Positions 18,768 through 27,328 of a stretch of 64,000 nucleotides of DNA are shown in pieces. Numbering within the stretch: the first letter of the stretch is position 1; every line of letters begins with the position of its first letter. Both the position numbers and the translations under genes were made by a program. This DNA comes from Rothia nasimurium (GTDB taxonomy: Bacteria > Actinomycetota > Actinomycetes > Actinomycetales > Micrococcaceae), in the NCBI RefSeq assembly GCF_928382285.1, contig NZ_CAKMSS010000003.1:1-64000 (forward strand), written 5' to 3'. A model generated the notes under the pieces. The model saw only the letters and a program-made list of their open reading frames with translations, did no database searches and was not told where the DNA came from.

Positions 18768-20012
18768 TTAGTTCTTGTCTTTCCAGGACCCGCCAACGCT
18801 GATGCGGGTAACGCGCGGGGAAATGCGGGTAACGATTTCGTAGTTGATGGTTCCGGCTGCTTCTGCCCAGTCGGTGACCGGTGGATTATCGCCTGAGCCG
18901 AAGAGGACAGCTGGTGCCCCCAAGAAGCCGGCGGCAGGGTCAGCCAGGCCGGGCTCACCCAGGTCAACGACCAGTTGATCCATGGCAATTCTGCCCACCT
19001 CTCGGTAGGTGCGGGCGGGGCCGGAGGCCGGGTAGATACGGACCGGCCCGCCGGTTGCGACTCGGGGAACGCCGTCCGCGTAGCCGACCGGTACCAGGGC
19101 CAGGGTCGTAGGCTTGTCGGTCACGTAGTTGAGCCCGTAGGAGACTCCCTGCCCGGCCGGCACCTCTTTGACGGCGTTGATGAAGGTTTGCAGGTGCATG
19201 ACGGGGCGCAGCCCCAGCTCTTCAGGGGTGATCCCTGCTAGCGGGGAGAGCCCGTAGAGGCCCAGGCCGACCCGCACGGCATCCCGGAGCAGGCCCTCTT
19301 CTGCACCGATGGACGCCGCGCTGAAGGTTGCCGGCGTATTGGCCAGGTGGCGCAGGGTGGGGCGTAGACCGGCAGAATGCAGGATATCTAGTGCCCGGTC
19401 AAAGGTCGAAGACTGCTCAGCTGTTTCGGTACGCTCCGGTTCGTCAGCTACCGCTAGATGAGAAAAGACTCCAACAACCTCTAGAAGACCAGCTTCTTCG
19501 AGCCGACGTGCGGCAGTGGCGAGCGCCGGTAACTCTGCCATGGTTACGCCGTTACGCCCTAGGCCCGTATCAACTTTCAGGTGAATCTTGACTGGTTCCT
19601 TCTGCCCGCTGGCGCGGTGGGCAGCGGCGATAGCCTCCAGTTCCCAGGTGCTGGAGATACCCAGCTCAAGTCGGTCTTCCAGGGCCTGGGCAAAGTTAGT
19701 GCGGGGTGTATGGAGCCAGGCGATGATGGGGGCAGCGATACCACCAGAGCGGAGGGCACGAGCTTCTTTGACGTGAACAACCCCCAGGTAGTCAGCTCCT
19801 GCCGCTACCGCAGAACGTGCTACCTCTAGTGCCCCGTGACCGTAAGCATCCGCTTTAACCACGGCGATGAGGGACCGTTGCCCGATCAGGGTTTTGATAC
19901 GCCGGACGTTGTGTTCCACAGCGTCCAGGTCGATGACGGCAAGACGTTCTACGTCTGTGGGGGCGTCAAGGGGCACAAAGCCGTGAGCGCGGTAGAGGCT
20001 GTCAAGTGGCAC
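18768..20012 (-). CDS. alr: Alanine racemase
   Basis: PLP enzyme that makes D-alanine for peptidoglycan. 414 residues. The PLP lysine is Lys53 in VVKADAYGHGA, and the catalytic tyrosine region is GVSYGLNYV near residue 285. GTG start with AGGAGG 5 nt upstream. It begins a run alr-tsaE-tsaB-rimI-tsaD, a gene order common in actinobacteria. The last 15 residues (ITRISPRVTRISVGGSWKDKN) are normal for the family. Confidence 0.97.
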   Translation of the reverse strand: MPLDSLYRAHGFVPLDAPTDVERLAVIDLDAVEHNVRRIKTLIGQRSLIAVVKADAYGHGALEVARSAVAAGADYLGVVHVKEARALRSGGIAAPIIAWLHTPRTNFAQALEDRLELGISSTWELEAIAAAHRASGQKEPVKIHLKVDTGLGRNGVTMAELPALATAARRLEEAGLLEVVGVFSHLAVADEPERTETAEQSSTFDRALDILHSAGLRPTLRHLANTPATFSAASIGAEEGLLRDAVRVGLGLYGLSPLAGITPEELGLRPVMHLQTFINAVKEVPAGQGVSYGLNYVTDKPTTLALVPVGYADGVPRVATGGPVRIYPASGPARTYREVGRIAMDQLVVDLGEPGLADPAAGFLGAPAVLFGSGDNPPVTDWAEAAGTINYEIVTRISPRVTRISVGGSWKDKN

Positions 20013-20114
20013 GGTGTCCTCCTGGGGCGAATGGTCTTTCTCTCTAGCTTAGTTGAGTTTGTCGCTGAATCGTCTGCGCCAGACTTCTGCACGCTATAGC
20101 TGTGGTTGCCCAGG

Positions 20115-20120
20115 TAGAGT
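20115..20120 (+). promoter_or_regulatory. Candidate leaderless promoter -10 of mshA
   Basis: TAGAGT ends 6 nt before the GTG at 20127 and is directly followed by a second TAGAGT (20121-20126). There is no Shine-Dalgarno sequence. Confidence 0.4.
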
Positions 20121-20126
20121 TAGAGT

Positions 20127-21332
20127 GTGAGTTTTTCTTTTCCGCTACACCTGCACATCTTTTCGATGCACACCTCTCCCCTAGCCCAACCGGGGTCAGG
20201 GGATGCTGGCGGTATGAACGTCTATATTGAGCGTTCTTTGGCGGCTCTTCTTGAGGCTAACCCTCAGCTGACCGTGGAGGTATTTACTCTAGCTAGCTCC
20301 CGTCAATTGGCTGGGCAGGTACAGTACCACCGGCGAGCTACCGTCACCGCGCTCTACCTGCCTGAGGCTGAAGGGGCTCGCAAGGAGGATCTGCCGGAAT
20401 TGGTGCCGGGGTTTGCTATGGCCGTCCGGGCTCTAGCCTCGCGCCCTCCCCACATCATTCACAGTCACTACTGGCTCTCTGGTCTGGCAGCTCTTGCTGC
20501 CTACCCGCAGGTACCGCTGGTTCACACCATGCACACCACCGCCGCAGCTAAGAACGCCCGGCTGGGCGAAGGCGAGCGCCCGGAGCCGGACGTCCGTCTG
20601 CGCGGCGAGCAGGCCCTGGTGAGCAGGGCCGCTGCCCTGGTAGTTAATACCGAATATGAGGCTGACCAGATGCGGGATTTCTACGGGGCGAGGGCGTCCC
20701 AGCTGGTGACGATACCCCCCGGGGTTGACCTGTCTATCTTCTCCCCGCGCGAGGGCGTCCGCCCCCTCCACGAGGGTCAGGACGACGCCGCCCACCTAGT
20801 CTTCGCTGGCCGGCCCCAGCACCTCAAGGGCCCCCACCTACTGGTGGAAGCTCTGGCCCTACTACCAGAGGGCTTAGATGTTAGCCTCGATATCATCGGC
20901 ACCTCAGGAACCAACTACGAACAACTTCTCGAGACCCGGGCGGAAGAGCTGGGGCTAGCTGACCGCGTCCGCCTGCTACCCTCACTCCCTGCCCCAGAGT
21001 TGGCGCAGGCCTTCCGACAAGCCGATATCGTTGCCTGCCCCTCGTCCTCAGAGACTTTTGGCCTGGTAGCTCTGGAGGCCTCGGCCTGCGGAACCCCGGT
21101 CCTGGCCAGCAAGGTAGACGGGCTCAGGGAGGCCGTCGCAGCCGACCGCACCGGCCTGTTGGTAGACCAGCGGACGCCTGCCGCCTGGGCGGACGCCATC
21201 GAGCAGCTTGTGAGAGACCCGCAGCGTCGATTCACATTAGGGCAAGCCGGGGCCCGGCGCGCCCACGACTTTACCTGGCAGGCAACAGCCCAGGCCCTTA
21301 TTCAGCTCTATCAATCCCTTGCCTGCTCTTAG
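20127..21332 (+). CDS. mshA: D-inositol-3-phosphate glycosyltransferase MshA (mycothiol synthesis)
   Basis: First committed enzyme of mycothiol synthesis: transfers GlcNAc from UDP-GlcNAc to inositol-3-phosphate. The 401 residues form a GT4, GT-B glycosyltransferase. The N-terminal HTSPLAQPGSGDAGGMNVYI is the MshA hallmark; HSHYWLSG and VHTMHT follow, and the EX7E-type donor motif is SSSETFGLVALEASACG. GTG 20127 is kept because the first beta strand (LHLHIFSMHTSP) is needed; an ATG 39 nt downstream would remove it. The stop overlaps the SD of the next gene, so the two are co-transcribed. Confidence 0.95.
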   Translation: MSFSFPLHLHIFSMHTSPLAQPGSGDAGGMNVYIERSLAALLEANPQLTVEVFTLASSRQLAGQVQYHRRATVTALYLPEAEGARKEDLPELVPGFAMAVRALASRPPHIIHSHYWLSGLAALAAYPQVPLVHTMHTTAAAKNARLGEGERPEPDVRLRGEQALVSRAAALVVNTEYEADQMRDFYGARASQLVTIPPGVDLSIFSPREGVRPLHEGQDDAAHLVFAGRPQHLKGPHLLVEALALLPEGLDVSLDIIGTSGTNYEQLLETRAEELGLADRVRLLPSLPAPELAQAFRQADIVACPSSSETFGLVALEASACGTPVLASKVDGLREAVAADRTGLLVDQRTPAAWADAIEQLVRDPQRRFTLGQAGARRAHDFTWQATAQALIQLYQSLACS

Positions 21333-21342
21333 GAGGAAACCC

Positions 21343-22119
21343 ATGACCTTTTCCATGACCCGCCAAGAATTCGCAGCCTACCTCGATAAATCCCGGATCA
21401 CCGGGCAGGTAGCAACCGCCCGCGAGAACAACCTCGCCCATATGCAGGGCTTTGTTGAGGGCAACGAGCACCTAGAGTTCGGTGTCAAGTGGACCAGAAA
21501 CTGGACCGTCGACGATATCTTCGAGCTAATGGCGCGCAGGGTCGGTACCAGTTCTGACCCCAATCACAGGGAGGGCCAAGACACCATCAGCGCTGATCTC
21601 TGTATTGATGGGCTCACCGAATACGCCCGTATCTTCGGTGACGCAGTACGGGCGGGCAAAAGCCTGCTTTTTGCCACCGGCCACCCCGCCGGCCTTTTCC
21701 CTATCTACGCCCGTCTTGCAGCAGCAGCCAAAACTCATGGGGCAACCGTCCTGACCATCGAGGAGGGCGACCGTTTCCTTGACGGCGATATCCGCCAAAT
21801 CTTTGACGTCATTATGTTCGAGCAGTACGGCAACCTGCAGCACACTCACTTCCCCGGCCCTATGCAGCTAGCGCTCGCCCAGCTTCAAGAACGGGGAATT
21901 ACTCCCGGTCTTGTCATCGCCGACCACGGGCTTGCCGGCTATGCGGCCTCCGCTGGGATTCCGACCATCGGTATCGCCGACTGCAACGACCCCGGGCTTT
22001 TTGTATCCGCCGAACAGGGGCAGATACTCGTTGCGGTCCCCATGGACGATAACGTCACCCCGCACCTCTACGAACCGGTGATCGATTTTATCCTGCATGA
22101 AGCTGGACTTACCCACTAA
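21343..22119 (+). CDS. Conserved protein linked to mshA, phosphatase-like annotation in relatives, function unproven
   Basis: 258 residues. I chose ATG 21343 because AGGAGG (21331-21336), overlapping the mshA stop, lies 6 nt upstream. The protein looks soluble and alpha/beta. Conserved-looking segments are GQDTISADLC, LFATGHPAGLFPIYARLA, TIEEGDRFLDGDIRQI and GLVIADHGLAGYAASAGIPTIGIADCNDP, the last resembling a nucleotide- or sugar-phosphate-binding fold. Relatives in Actinobacteria are, as I recall, annotated simply as phosphatase. Tight coupling to mshA makes it a candidate for removing phosphate from GlcNAc-inositol-phosphate, the unassigned MshA2 step. This is inference. Confidence 0.7.
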   Translation: MTFSMTRQEFAAYLDKSRITGQVATARENNLAHMQGFVEGNEHLEFGVKWTRNWTVDDIFELMARRVGTSSDPNHREGQDTISADLCIDGLTEYARIFGDAVRAGKSLLFATGHPAGLFPIYARLAAAAKTHGATVLTIEEGDRFLDGDIRQIFDVIMFEQYGNLQHTHFPGPMQLALAQLQERGITPGLVIADHGLAGYAASAGIPTIGIADCNDPGLFVSAEQGQILVAVPMDDNVTPHLYEPVIDFILHEAGLTH

Positions 22120-22295
22120 GAACACTCTGACCAGCACTAACAAGTTACTTTCAGCTGAAAGTGTGAAACATATTTCAGGATATCTACCTGCTCTTAAGCC
22201 AGCTGACACTGTAGTATTAAAAGCCTAATCGTACAGGTCTGCCCACCTCACTCTCGCACCCGGAGCAGACTCCATCTTTAGGGGAATACACACTA

Positions 22296-23768
22296 GTGAA
22301 CGAACAGTACATTGAGGAGCGGTGGGCAGAAACGCGCAACCGCCGCACCTGGCACCCCAAAATTAGGGTTGCTCTCTACCTAGCCGACACTTTGGCTATT
22401 ACACTCGCTATCACCCTGGCTCATATTGCTAGCTTCGGCTTTCAAAACTCAGAAGTCATGGGACGCACCAACCTGCCTTTAGGATACGTGGGAACAGGTG
22501 TAGCCTTTGGTCTTATTTGGCTCTTTGCACTCTCGATTGCCAATAGCCGCAATATTCGCTACCTAGGGCACGGTGTCGATGAATACCGCCTGGTAACCAA
22601 AGCAACGACCTATTTCTTCGCGGTCATCGCAATTTTCTCCTACCTGACCAAAATCGATTTTGCCCGCACCTACGTTATCTTGGCCTACCCCATCGGTATG
22701 GTCCTGCTTCTTTGCGCCCGCTGGGGCGTGCGCCGTTGGCTCGTCCACTGGCGCAATAAAGGCCGGGCTCTTTCTCGCGTCATGATTATCGGTGACTCAG
22801 CCTCAGGCGAGCACCTCTACAAGACCCTCCAGGGGGCCCGTACCTCCGGTCTCTTCCCGGTAGCGGCCTACCTGCCTCGTTCTCGTCCCGGCACCCAGCT
22901 CGCTGATGGCGCTATTCCGACACTTGGCTATTCCCCCGATGCCTCAGAAGTCCTCAGGGTGGTTCGTGAGAACAATATTCACGCGGTGGCGGTTTCTACC
23001 GGTCACGGGCTCAATCCCACAGAGCTTCGCCGCCTGGGATGGGCACTAGCTGCTGCCCACGTTGCACTCATCATGGCTCCCGCTATGACCGATATCGCGG
23101 GCCCCCGTATCCATACCCAGCCGCTCAACGGCGTCCCCCTGATTCACGTTCATACTCCACGTATTGAAGGCATGCAGGCCCTGGTCAAGCGGGCTATCGA
23201 CGTTGTAGCATCGGGCCTTGGCCTGATTTTCCTGGCCCCCTTACTCGTCCCCGTTGCCCTGCTGGTCAAAAAGGACGGCGGCCCCATCTTCTTCCTGCAG
23301 GAACGCGTCGGCTACCGGGGTGCCCCCTTCTACATGATTAAATTCCGCTCCATGGTAACCAACGCCGAAGAGCTCAAAAAGGAGCTTATGGACCGGAACG
23401 AGGGCAACGGGGTACTCTTCAAAATGGCAGATGACCCCCGCATCACTAAGATCGGTAAGTTTATCCGCAAGTACTCCATCGATGAGCTTCCTCAGCTGTG
23501 GAACGTCTTTGTCGGCGATATGTCGCTTGTGGGGCCCCGCCCCCCGCTGCCCTCTGAAGTTGAACAGTACGAAGAGGACGCCTACCGCCGCCTGCTGGTC
23601 AAGCCCGGCATTACTGGCCTCTGGCAGGTCTCTGGCCGCTCGAATCTCTCGTGGGAAGAGTCTATTCGCCTAGACCTCTACTACGTTGAGAACTGGTCGG
23701 TGATGAGCGATATCGTCATTCTTTTCCGCACCGTCCGCGCGGTCTTCGCTAAGGATGGCGCCTACTAA
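22296..23768 (+). CDS. Exopolysaccharide polyprenyl glycosylphosphotransferase
   Basis: 490 residues. About five transmembrane segments in the first 170 residues are followed by a CoA-binding-like middle region and a C-terminal bacterial sugar transferase domain (from about 290: KRAIDVVASGLGL; KFRSMVTNAEE; RKYSIDELPQLWNV; MSLVGPRPPLPSE; KPGITGLWQVSGRS). The family transfers a sugar-1-phosphate to undecaprenyl phosphate to start capsule or exopolysaccharide repeat units (WbaP/CpsE type). GTG start with AGGGGA upstream. No other glycan genes follow, so it is either a single-gene locus or the rest lies elsewhere. The 176-nt gap upstream is AT-rich. Confidence 0.93.
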   Translation: MNEQYIEERWAETRNRRTWHPKIRVALYLADTLAITLAITLAHIASFGFQNSEVMGRTNLPLGYVGTGVAFGLIWLFALSIANSRNIRYLGHGVDEYRLVTKATTYFFAVIAIFSYLTKIDFARTYVILAYPIGMVLLLCARWGVRRWLVHWRNKGRALSRVMIIGDSASGEHLYKTLQGARTSGLFPVAAYLPRSRPGTQLADGAIPTLGYSPDASEVLRVVRENNIHAVAVSTGHGLNPTELRRLGWALAAAHVALIMAPAMTDIAGPRIHTQPLNGVPLIHVHTPRIEGMQALVKRAIDVVASGLGLIFLAPLLVPVALLVKKDGGPIFFLQERVGYRGAPFYMIKFRSMVTNAEELKKELMDRNEGNGVLFKMADDPRITKIGKFIRKYSIDELPQLWNVFVGDMSLVGPRPPLPSEVEQYEEDAYRRLLVKPGITGLWQVSGRSNLSWEESIRLDLYYVENWSVMSDIVILFRTVRAVFAKDGAY

Positions 23769-23782
23769 GGCTCACACACAAG

Positions 23783-23813
23783 AAGGCCGGTTACCGTCAG
23801 GGTAACCGGCCTT
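23783..23813. terminator. Bidirectional terminator between the glycosylphosphotransferase gene and nnrD
   Basis: AAGGCCGGTTACC (23783-23795) and GGTAACCGGCCTT (23801-23813) form a perfect 13-bp stem with a GTCAG loop between convergent genes, followed by TTGTT on the plus strand. Confidence 0.9.
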
Positions 23814-23823
23814 TGTTATAGGT

Positions 23824-24747
23824 CTACTTCTCAAGAAATATGGCTACGGCCTCGGGAATATTCTGGGCTACCAGGGTTGGTGGCATGGGGCCAGAAATCC
23901 CTGCTCCGTGCACCAGGTCTGCTGCTAACTGATGTATCTGAATGGCGGCGCCCGCTAGCCTGGCGTAGTCAGTTGAGAGGGCACCGGGCTTGGATTCTTC
24001 TGCCTGATAGCGGGCAAGAAGAGCCCCCAGAATACCGGTAAGAGTATCCCCGCTACCGGCGGTGGCCAGCCAGTGGTTCTCGCTGGTTATCTGAAAGAGC
24101 TCACCGGTGGGTGCAGCTAGGATAGTCACACTGCCCTTAAGCAGAACAGTTGCCCCCGTTACCTGAGCCAGTAGGCGGGCAAAGCGGTACAGGTCAGCTT
24201 CGACCTGCTCCCGACTGGGTGGCTCGGTGAGCTCGGGATCAAGGGCATGGAGTGCGGACGGTACCAGAGCCAGAAGCCAGGTCAGGGCATCGACCAGCTC
24301 GCCGGCATGAGGCGTCAGAATATGGTGTGCCGTCAGCTCTAGCCCATCAGCCACCAGCCGGGCAGCTAGGGATACTGCCCCTGCGTCAATAACGGCCGGC
24401 TGCCCTCCCGCAAGGACGGCCAGGGCTTCAGCTTCTCGCGCTTCGCCGGCAATGCCTGAGCCAAGGGCCCAGGCATCTACGTGTAGATTCTCGGCTTCAC
24501 TCACGCTGCATACAGCTTCAGGCACGGCCAGCTGTACCTGGAAGTTCAGGGACGACGTTCCAGCAAACCGCACCATGCCGACCCCGGTATTGACGGCAGC
24601 CCGGGCAGACATAAGGGCAGCACCCGGATAGGTGTCGCTACCGGTCAGCAGACCCAGCACCCCGCGGGTGTACTTATGAGAGGAAGAAGTAGGGGAAGTA
24701 ACATATTGTTCGACGTCCCCGTGGATTAATTCTTTGGCGCTAGCCAC
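23824..24747 (-). CDS. nnrD: ADP-dependent NAD(P)H-hydrate dehydratase
   Basis: Repairs hydrated NAD(P)H. 307 residues of ribokinase-like fold. KYTRGVLGLLTGSDTYPGAA at the N-terminus, ILTPHAGEL in the middle and the nucleotide-site motif TAGSGDTLTG near residue 227 identify the dehydratase (YjeF C-terminal type). The epimerase domain NnrE is absent, so epimerisation must be encoded elsewhere. GTG start one base after the acpS stop, preceded by AGAGGGG, so the two genes are co-translated. Confidence 0.92.
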   Translation of the reverse strand: MASAKELIHGDVEQYVTSPTSSSHKYTRGVLGLLTGSDTYPGAALMSARAAVNTGVGMVRFAGTSSLNFQVQLAVPEAVCSVSEAENLHVDAWALGSGIAGEAREAEALAVLAGGQPAVIDAGAVSLAARLVADGLELTAHHILTPHAGELVDALTWLLALVPSALHALDPELTEPPSREQVEADLYRFARLLAQVTGATVLLKGSVTILAAPTGELFQITSENHWLATAGSGDTLTGILGALLARYQAEESKPGALSTDYARLAGAAIQIHQLAADLVHGAGISGPMPPTLVAQNIPEAVAIFLEK

Positions 24748-24748
24748 T

Positions 24749-25186
24749 CTAGTTCCCCTCTCCTACCGGGTGAGCTAGCAGCAACCCTCGAGCAGAGGGA
24801 TCTAAACGCAGCAGGGTCAACAGGTCACTATCGCTCAGGTGTTCTGCCACAACGGTTGCGGTAGCTATAGGTTCATCATGGCTCATTGTGAGATGCCAGC
24901 GGTTGATCCCTAGTTCAGCAGCACGCCGAGCAACCGTCCCTTCCGCGACCAGGTAGGGGGCGCCGTCCGCGTCCTTCTCTACCCAGCAATCCTGCCAGTT
25001 CAAACCAGCAGGGGCACGCAGGGCCTTGGCAGCGGCTTCCTTGGCCGCAAAGCGGGCAGCTAGGGAACGGACGGGCAACCCCCGCTCCCCCGACGCAAAG
25101 AGCCGCTCCTGTAGAGCCGGGGTACGTTCTAAGAGCTCAGCAAACCGATCTATATTGACCACGTCAGTACCGGTACCAATTATCAT
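24749..25186 (-). CDS. acpS: Holo-[acyl-carrier-protein] synthase
   Basis: Transfers phosphopantetheine from CoA to the acyl carrier protein. 145 residues with [16 protein letters not shown] (Mg-binding Asp) and [12 protein letters not shown] (catalytic Glu/Lys region), then [24 protein letters not shown] start with GGAG at 6 nt. It leads the acpS-nnrD pair. The usual neighbour glmS lies 131 nt upstream, behind a terminator. Confidence 0.95.
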   Translation of the reverse strand: MIIGTGTDVVNIDRFAELLERTPALQERLFASGERGLPVRSLAARFAAKEAAAKALRAPAGLNWQDCWVEKDADGAPYLVAEGTVARRAAELGINRWHLTMSHDEPIATATVVAEHLSDSDLLTLLRLDPSARGLLLAHPVGEGN

Positions 25187-25263
25187 GGGGATCTCCTCAT
25201 CACTCCTGCTAGCTCCGCCTTTCTTCTGCCCATTCTACGGCCCCGCCTATCAGTTTAAAGAGC

Positions 25264-25293
25264 GAACCCCGCACCCTACCGGGTACGGGGTTC
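25264..25293 (-). terminator. Terminator after glmS
   Basis: GAACCCCGCACCC (25264-25276) pairs with GGGTACGGGGTTC (25281-25293), with one mismatch and a TACC loop. The minus strand continues GCTCTTTAAA. It lies 25 nt beyond the glmS stop. Confidence 0.8.
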
Positions 25294-25317
25294 CAATCTC
25301 TCTTGCGTAAAGAGGCT

Positions 25318-27201
25318 TTACTCGACGGTTACTGACTTAGCCAGGTTACGGGGCTGGTCAACGTCGTAGCCCTTGGCATGAGCCACTGAGCAGGCAAAAA
25401 TCTGCAGGGGAACAGTGGAGAGCAGGGGCTGGAGCAGGCTGGGCGAGGAGGGGATGCGGATGATGTGATCTGCATGTTCCTCAACAGCGGTATCGCCCTC
25501 TTCTGCGATAACGATGGTCACTGCACCGCGAGCGCGGACTTCCTGGATGTTAGAAACAACCTTGGAGTGCAGGGAGTCGCGACCGTTGGGTGAGGGGACG
25601 ATAACGAAGATGGGCTGGCCTTCTTCGACAAGGGCGATGGGGCCGTGCTTGAGCTCGCCCGCTGCGAAGCCTTCGGCGTGCAGGTAGGCGATTTCCTTGA
25701 GCTTCAGGGCGCCTTCCATCGCTACGGGGAAGCCAACGTGGCGGCCCAGGAAGAGCACGGACTTGGCGTCCTTCATAGAGGTGCCGAGGTCCTTGACCTG
25801 CTGCTCGTTGTCGATAACAGCCTGAATCTTTTCGGGCATCTTCTGCAGTTCTTCAAGGATGGTACGGATTTCATCCTTGTACATGTTGCCGCGCAGCTGG
25901 GCCAGGTAGAGACCGAGCAGGTAGGCAGCAGCGATCTGTGAGAGGAAGGCCTTGGTGGATGCAACTGCAATCTCGGGGCCCGCGTGGGTGTAGAGAGCTG
26001 CATCGGATTCACGGGGCAGGGTTGAGCCGTTAGTGTTACAGATTGAAATAACCTTGGCGCCCTGTTCCTGGGCGTGGCGCACTGCCATGAGGGTGTCCAT
26101 GGTTTCGCCGGACTGGGAGAGGGCAACGACCAGGGTCTTCTCGTCTACGATGGGGTCGCGGTAGCGGAACTCATGGGCCAGCTCGACCTCGGTGGGGATG
26201 CGGCACCAGTGCTCGATAGCGTAGCGGGCTACCTGGCCTGCGTAGGCAGCGGTACCGCAAGCAACAACGATAATCTTGTTGACGGAACGCAGGGTGGCAT
26301 CGTCAATCTTGAGCTCGTCGAGAGTAAGGTTACCCTTTTCATCCAGACGGCCCAGCAGGGTATCGCGCACAGCGGCGGGCTGTTCGTGGATTTCCTTCTC
26401 CATGAAGGAGTCGAAGCCACCCTTTTCAACGGCAGCTGCGTCCCACTCGATAGTAAATTCCTTGCCGTTGGCGGGGAAGCCTTCGAAGTCGATGATGGAG
26501 TAGTCGCTACCGGTGATGGTAACAATCTGGTCCTGGCCCATTTCGACGGCCTTCTTGGTGTAGTCGATGAAGCCAGAAACGTCTGAACCCAGGAAGTTTT
26601 CGTTTTCACCCAGGCCAATAACCAGAGGTGAGTTGCGACGGGTTGCTACAACGCGGTCAGGGTGGTCAACGTGGATGACCAGGATGGTGAAGGCGCCTTC
26701 AAGGCGGTTTGATGCCTGGCGGACGGCTTCGGTGAGGTCCTTGTTCTCCAGCTTGTTGTAGATGGAAGCAATCAGGTTAGCGGCAATTTCGGTGTCAGTC
26801 TGTGACTTGAATTCGCAGCCTTCTTCGACCAGTTCGGCTCGCAGTTCTGCGAAGTTTTCGATGATGCCGTTGTGCACAACTGCCAGACGGCCGTTGTCGA
26901 CAACGTGCGGGTGAGCATTGTTATCGGTGGGGCCACCGTGAGTAGCCCAGCGGGTATGACCAATACCGATAGTGGTTGCAGGCAGCGGGTTAGCTTCTAC
27001 TTCAGCTTCAAGATTAGCGAGTTTACCTGACTTCTTACGGAATTCAATACCATTATCGCCGATGAGGGCGACGCCAGCTGAGTCATAGCCGCGGTATTCC
27101 TGGCGGCGCAGACCTTCAAGAACCACATCGTATGCGGTATGGTCAAATTTTTTACCGTCTGCGGCAGTGCCGAGACTTACGTATCCTACGATTCCACACA
27201 T
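25318..27201 (-). CDS. glmS: Glutamine-fructose-6-phosphate aminotransferase (isomerising)
   Basis: Makes glucosamine-6-phosphate for cell-wall precursors. 627 residues: N-terminal Ntn glutamine amidotransferase with Cys1 exposed after Met removal (MCGIVGYV), then two SIS sugar-isomerase domains (CGTAAYAG, SQSGETMDTL) and the C-terminal QPRNLAKSVTVE. ATG start. TAAGAT on the minus strand (27208-27213) ends 6 nt upstream and there is no convincing SD beyond GAAGG, so the message may be leaderless. I see no glmS ribozyme. Confidence 0.98.
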   Translation of the reverse strand: MCGIVGYVSLGTAADGKKFDHTAYDVVLEGLRRQEYRGYDSAGVALIGDNGIEFRKKSGKLANLEAEVEANPLPATTIGIGHTRWATHGGPTDNNAHPHVVDNGRLAVVHNGIIENFAELRAELVEEGCEFKSQTDTEIAANLIASIYNKLENKDLTEAVRQASNRLEGAFTILVIHVDHPDRVVATRRNSPLVIGLGENENFLGSDVSGFIDYTKKAVEMGQDQIVTITGSDYSIIDFEGFPANGKEFTIEWDAAAVEKGGFDSFMEKEIHEQPAAVRDTLLGRLDEKGNLTLDELKIDDATLRSVNKIIVVACGTAAYAGQVARYAIEHWCRIPTEVELAHEFRYRDPIVDEKTLVVALSQSGETMDTLMAVRHAQEQGAKVISICNTNGSTLPRESDAALYTHAGPEIAVASTKAFLSQIAAAYLLGLYLAQLRGNMYKDEIRTILEELQKMPEKIQAVIDNEQQVKDLGTSMKDAKSVLFLGRHVGFPVAMEGALKLKEIAYLHAEGFAAGELKHGPIALVEEGQPIFVIVPSPNGRDSLHSKVVSNIQEVRARGAVTIVIAEEGDTAVEEHADHIIRIPSSPSLLQPLLSTVPLQIFACSVAHAKGYDVDQPRNLAKSVTVE

Positions 27202-27207
27202 GCCTTC

Positions 27208-27213
27208 ATCTTA
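27208..27213 (-). promoter_or_regulatory. Candidate leaderless promoter -10 of glmS
   Basis: TAAGAT (minus strand) ends 6 nt before the glmS ATG, in the 127-nt gap shared with divergent coaA. Confidence 0.5.
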
Positions 27214-27315
27214 CATCTAAGAATTCACTGACCCCTTGCAGTTTTCGCCACAGTGTCGCAACCTGTTGCCTCTCTATAGACCTCTGTCATATTAGGTGAG
27301 CCACCTTCTGACCTC

Positions 27316-27321
27316 TAGACT
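27316..27321 (+). promoter_or_regulatory. Candidate leaderless promoter -10 of coaA
   Basis: TAGACT ends 7 nt before ATG 27329, with no SD between. An alternative further up is ATATTA (27290-27295) preceded by TTGCCT at 17 nt, which would give a short leader. Confidence 0.45.
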
Positions 27322-27328
27322 GATGTAA

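Noticed and set aside
18764..18988. 75-codon upstream extension of TsaE into alr
   Set aside because: The added peptide is the alternate frame of the alr 3' end. TsaE proteins start close to GTG 18763.
25318..27328. A glmS ribozyme upstream of glmS
   Set aside because: The start has a promoter-like hexamer 6 nt upstream and only 127 nt to a divergent gene, leaving no room for the ribozyme.
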